DNA of 7,549 nt from JALZAA01 sp035316025. GTDB taxonomy: Bacteria; Actinomycetota; Acidimicrobiia; IMCC26256; JACDBD01. The stretch is taken from the NCBI GenBank assembly GCA_035316025.1, contig DATFXL010000069.1, forward strand, positions 1 to 7,549. Direction: 5' to 3'. The notes below the pieces were generated by a model that saw only the letters and a program-made list of their open reading frames with translations, was not told where the DNA came from and searched no databases. This document shows positions 6,806-7,549 of this stretch, in pieces. A program made the translations under genes and the position numbers. How positions within the stretch are numbered: the first letter of the stretch is position 1; each line of letters begins with the position of its first letter.

Positions 6806-6834
6806 AGTTTATCGACGCGCCCGTCACGTACGTG
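6806..6834 (-). promoter_or_regulatory. Candidate minus-strand promoter with overlapping CACGTACGTG palindrome
   Basis: On the minus strand, TAAACT (6811-6806) matches the -10 consensus at 4 of 6 bases and lies 33 bp upstream of the TTG start, a sensible distance. No proper -35 hexamer is present at 16-18 bp. Where it would be, there is a perfect 10-bp palindrome, CACGTACGTG (6825-6834). This arrangement would fit a promoter controlled by a DNA-binding protein, but the elements are short and the reading is tentative. Confidence 0.3.
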
Positions 6835-7132
6835 CCAGCGCGCGCGCGTCGGATCGCGTTCGTCAGTCCACAACTTGGTGAACGGAGGGTGGCCGGTTGG
6901 GGTTGAGACATAGCGTGCAAGTGAACGACGAATTACAGGCCGGGGTGACGGGCAGGCGGCGCGCTCCTCGAGGTGAGCCTGGACCGCGCACTTCCGCGGC
7001 ACTTCTCACGTGTGAGGAAACACCGACAGGCGCGACGAGGAACACGAGGTAAAAGGACTGCGCGAACGGCACATGGCATGGCCTGACCCGACGGCCGTCG
7101 ACCAGAGTTTCGTGGTCCGGCTCACACGTCCT

Positions 7133-7136
7133 GGAG
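7133..7136 (+). promoter_or_regulatory. Ribosome-binding site of the SQD1-like gene
   Basis: GGAG here lies 8 nt before the GTG at 7145. It favours 7145 over the in-frame GTG at 7112, which would add 11 residues before the Rossmann beta strand. SQD1-type proteins of bacteria usually begin directly with that strand, which agrees. Confidence 0.6.
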
Positions 7137-7144
7137 CGGAGCGG

Positions 7145-7549
7145 GTGAGAATCCTCGTACTGGGTGGCGACGGCTATCTCGGCTGGCCGACGGCATTGCA
7201 CTTTTCCGCCCGTGGACACGAGATCGGCATCGTCGACGACTTCACTCGGCGGCGGGCGCACCTCGATCTCGGTACCGGGAGCCTCACGCCGATTCGACCC
7301 CTTGATGAGCGCATCGCGGCGTGGTCCGAGGTCTCCGGCCGCTCCATCCGTTCGTACGTGCTCGACCTGTGTGACCACCTGGCGGTGGCCCACGCCCTGC
7401 GGGACTTCAAGCCCGAGGCGATCGTGCACTATGGCGAGCTCCCGTCAGCGCCCTACTCCATGATCAGCCGCGACCACGCCGTCAAGACCCAGGTCAACAA
7501 CCTGGTCGGGACCCTCAACGTGCTCTGGGCGATGCGTGACGTCGCCCCC
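7145..7549 (+). CDS. UDP-sulfoquinovose synthase-like (SQD1/SqdB/Agl3) NAD-dependent enzyme, N-terminal part
   Basis: These are the first 135 codons of an extended short-chain dehydrogenase/reductase; the rest lies past the right edge. The NAD-binding start RILVLGGDGYLGWPTALHFS (2-21) matches the distinctive GGDGYxGW motif of UDP-sulfoquinovose synthase rather than the usual GxxGxxG of sugar epimerases. Further family-specific marks are SLTPI (46-50), the GRSI of a G(K/R)SI element (65-68), EAIVHYGE (91-98), SAPYSMI (101-107) and TQVNNLVGTLNVL (115-127). The known family makes UDP-sulfoquinovose from UDP-glucose and sulfite, for sulfolipid or for surface glycans such as archaeal Agl3 products. 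One difference stands out: plant SQD1 has GEQRSAPYS and this protein has GELPSAPYS. The catalytic Thr and Tyr-x-x-x-Lys are beyond the window, so function cannot be confirmed. It is divergent from the methyltransferase/WbsX run, suggesting a shared glycan locus. Subfamily call is good; exact product is open. Confidence 0.87.
   Translation, partial: MRILVLGGDGYLGWPTALHFSARGHEIGIVDDFTRRRAHLDLGTGSLTPIRPLDERIAAWSEVSGRSIRSYVLDLCDHLAVAHALRDFKPEAIVHYGELPSAPYSMISRDHAVKTQVNNLVGTLNVLWAMRDVAP

Larger units (their letters stand above)
6773..7144. promoter_or_regulatory. 372-bp divergent intergenic region between methyltransferase and SQD1-like genes
   Basis: No gene is credible here; the ORFs crossing it are shadows without a family signal or ribosome-binding site. 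It must hold promoters for both the minus-strand glycan operon and the plus-strand SQD1-like gene. Two short inverted repeats are visible: CACGTACGTG at 6825-6834 and CTCAC-GT-GTGAG at 7005-7016. A possible -10 for the minus strand is at 6806-6811. For the plus strand, TAAAAG at 7050-7055 is the best -10-like hexamer, but it lacks a good -35. I see no tRNA, riboswitch or terminator. Confidence 0.6.

Noticed and set aside
7112..7144. In-frame upstream GTG extending the SQD1-like protein by 11 residues
   Set aside because: GGAG is placed correctly for the GTG at 7145, and family members begin directly at the Rossmann strand.
6863..7429. 188-codon minus-strand ORF covering the divergent spacer
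   Set aside because: More than half is antisense to the SQD1-like gene. There is no ribosome-binding site or recognisable domain, so the spacer is treated as non-coding.

Overview
The window looks like chromosomal DNA from a high-GC bacterium, most likely an actinomycete. The grounds are strong GC bias at third codon positions, long shadow ORFs on both strands, GTG and TTG starts, tight gene overlaps, and the family mix (AidB-like acyl-CoA dehydrogenase, PPK2, WbsX, SQD1-like epimerase). The lineage is inference from composition and style; no rRNA or marker gene is present. I see no tRNA, rRNA, CRISPR array, insertion sequence or phage gene.

Left end (1-797, minus): the first 265 codons of an AidB-like acyl-CoA dehydrogenase that runs off the left edge. 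A 100-bp divergent spacer (798-897) holds two TCACCTG direct repeats one helical turn apart.

Centre-left (898-3693, plus): a tight three-gene run. It encodes an endonuclease/exonuclease/phosphatase-family hydrolase, a class III-type polyphosphate kinase 2 (4-bp gap), and an exported, C-terminally anchored alpha/beta-hydrolase esterase (4-bp GTGA overlap).

Centre-right (3701-6772, minus): a convergent three-gene run ending 7 bp from the esterase. Read in transcription order it is a class I methyltransferase with a C-terminal coiled coil (TTG start), a second class I methyltransferase (14-bp overlap), and a WbsX/GH99-like glycan enzyme with its own C-terminal coiled coil (4-bp ATGA overlap). 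These look like surface-glycan assembly and decoration genes.

Right end (6773-7549): a 372-bp divergent spacer with palindromes and a possible promoter, then the first 135 codons of an SQD1/Agl3-type UDP-sulfoquinovose synthase homologue (plus) that runs off the right edge.

Taken together, the right half looks like the edge of a cell-envelope glycan locus that combines a possible sulfosugar nucleotide pathway, methylation and a WbsX enzyme. The left half appears to be unrelated phosphate, nucleotide and lipid housekeeping. The most interesting points are the altered substrate-loop sequence in the SQD1-like protein, the paired coiled-coil tails on two glycan enzymes, and the LPWVG-type C-terminus of the esterase.
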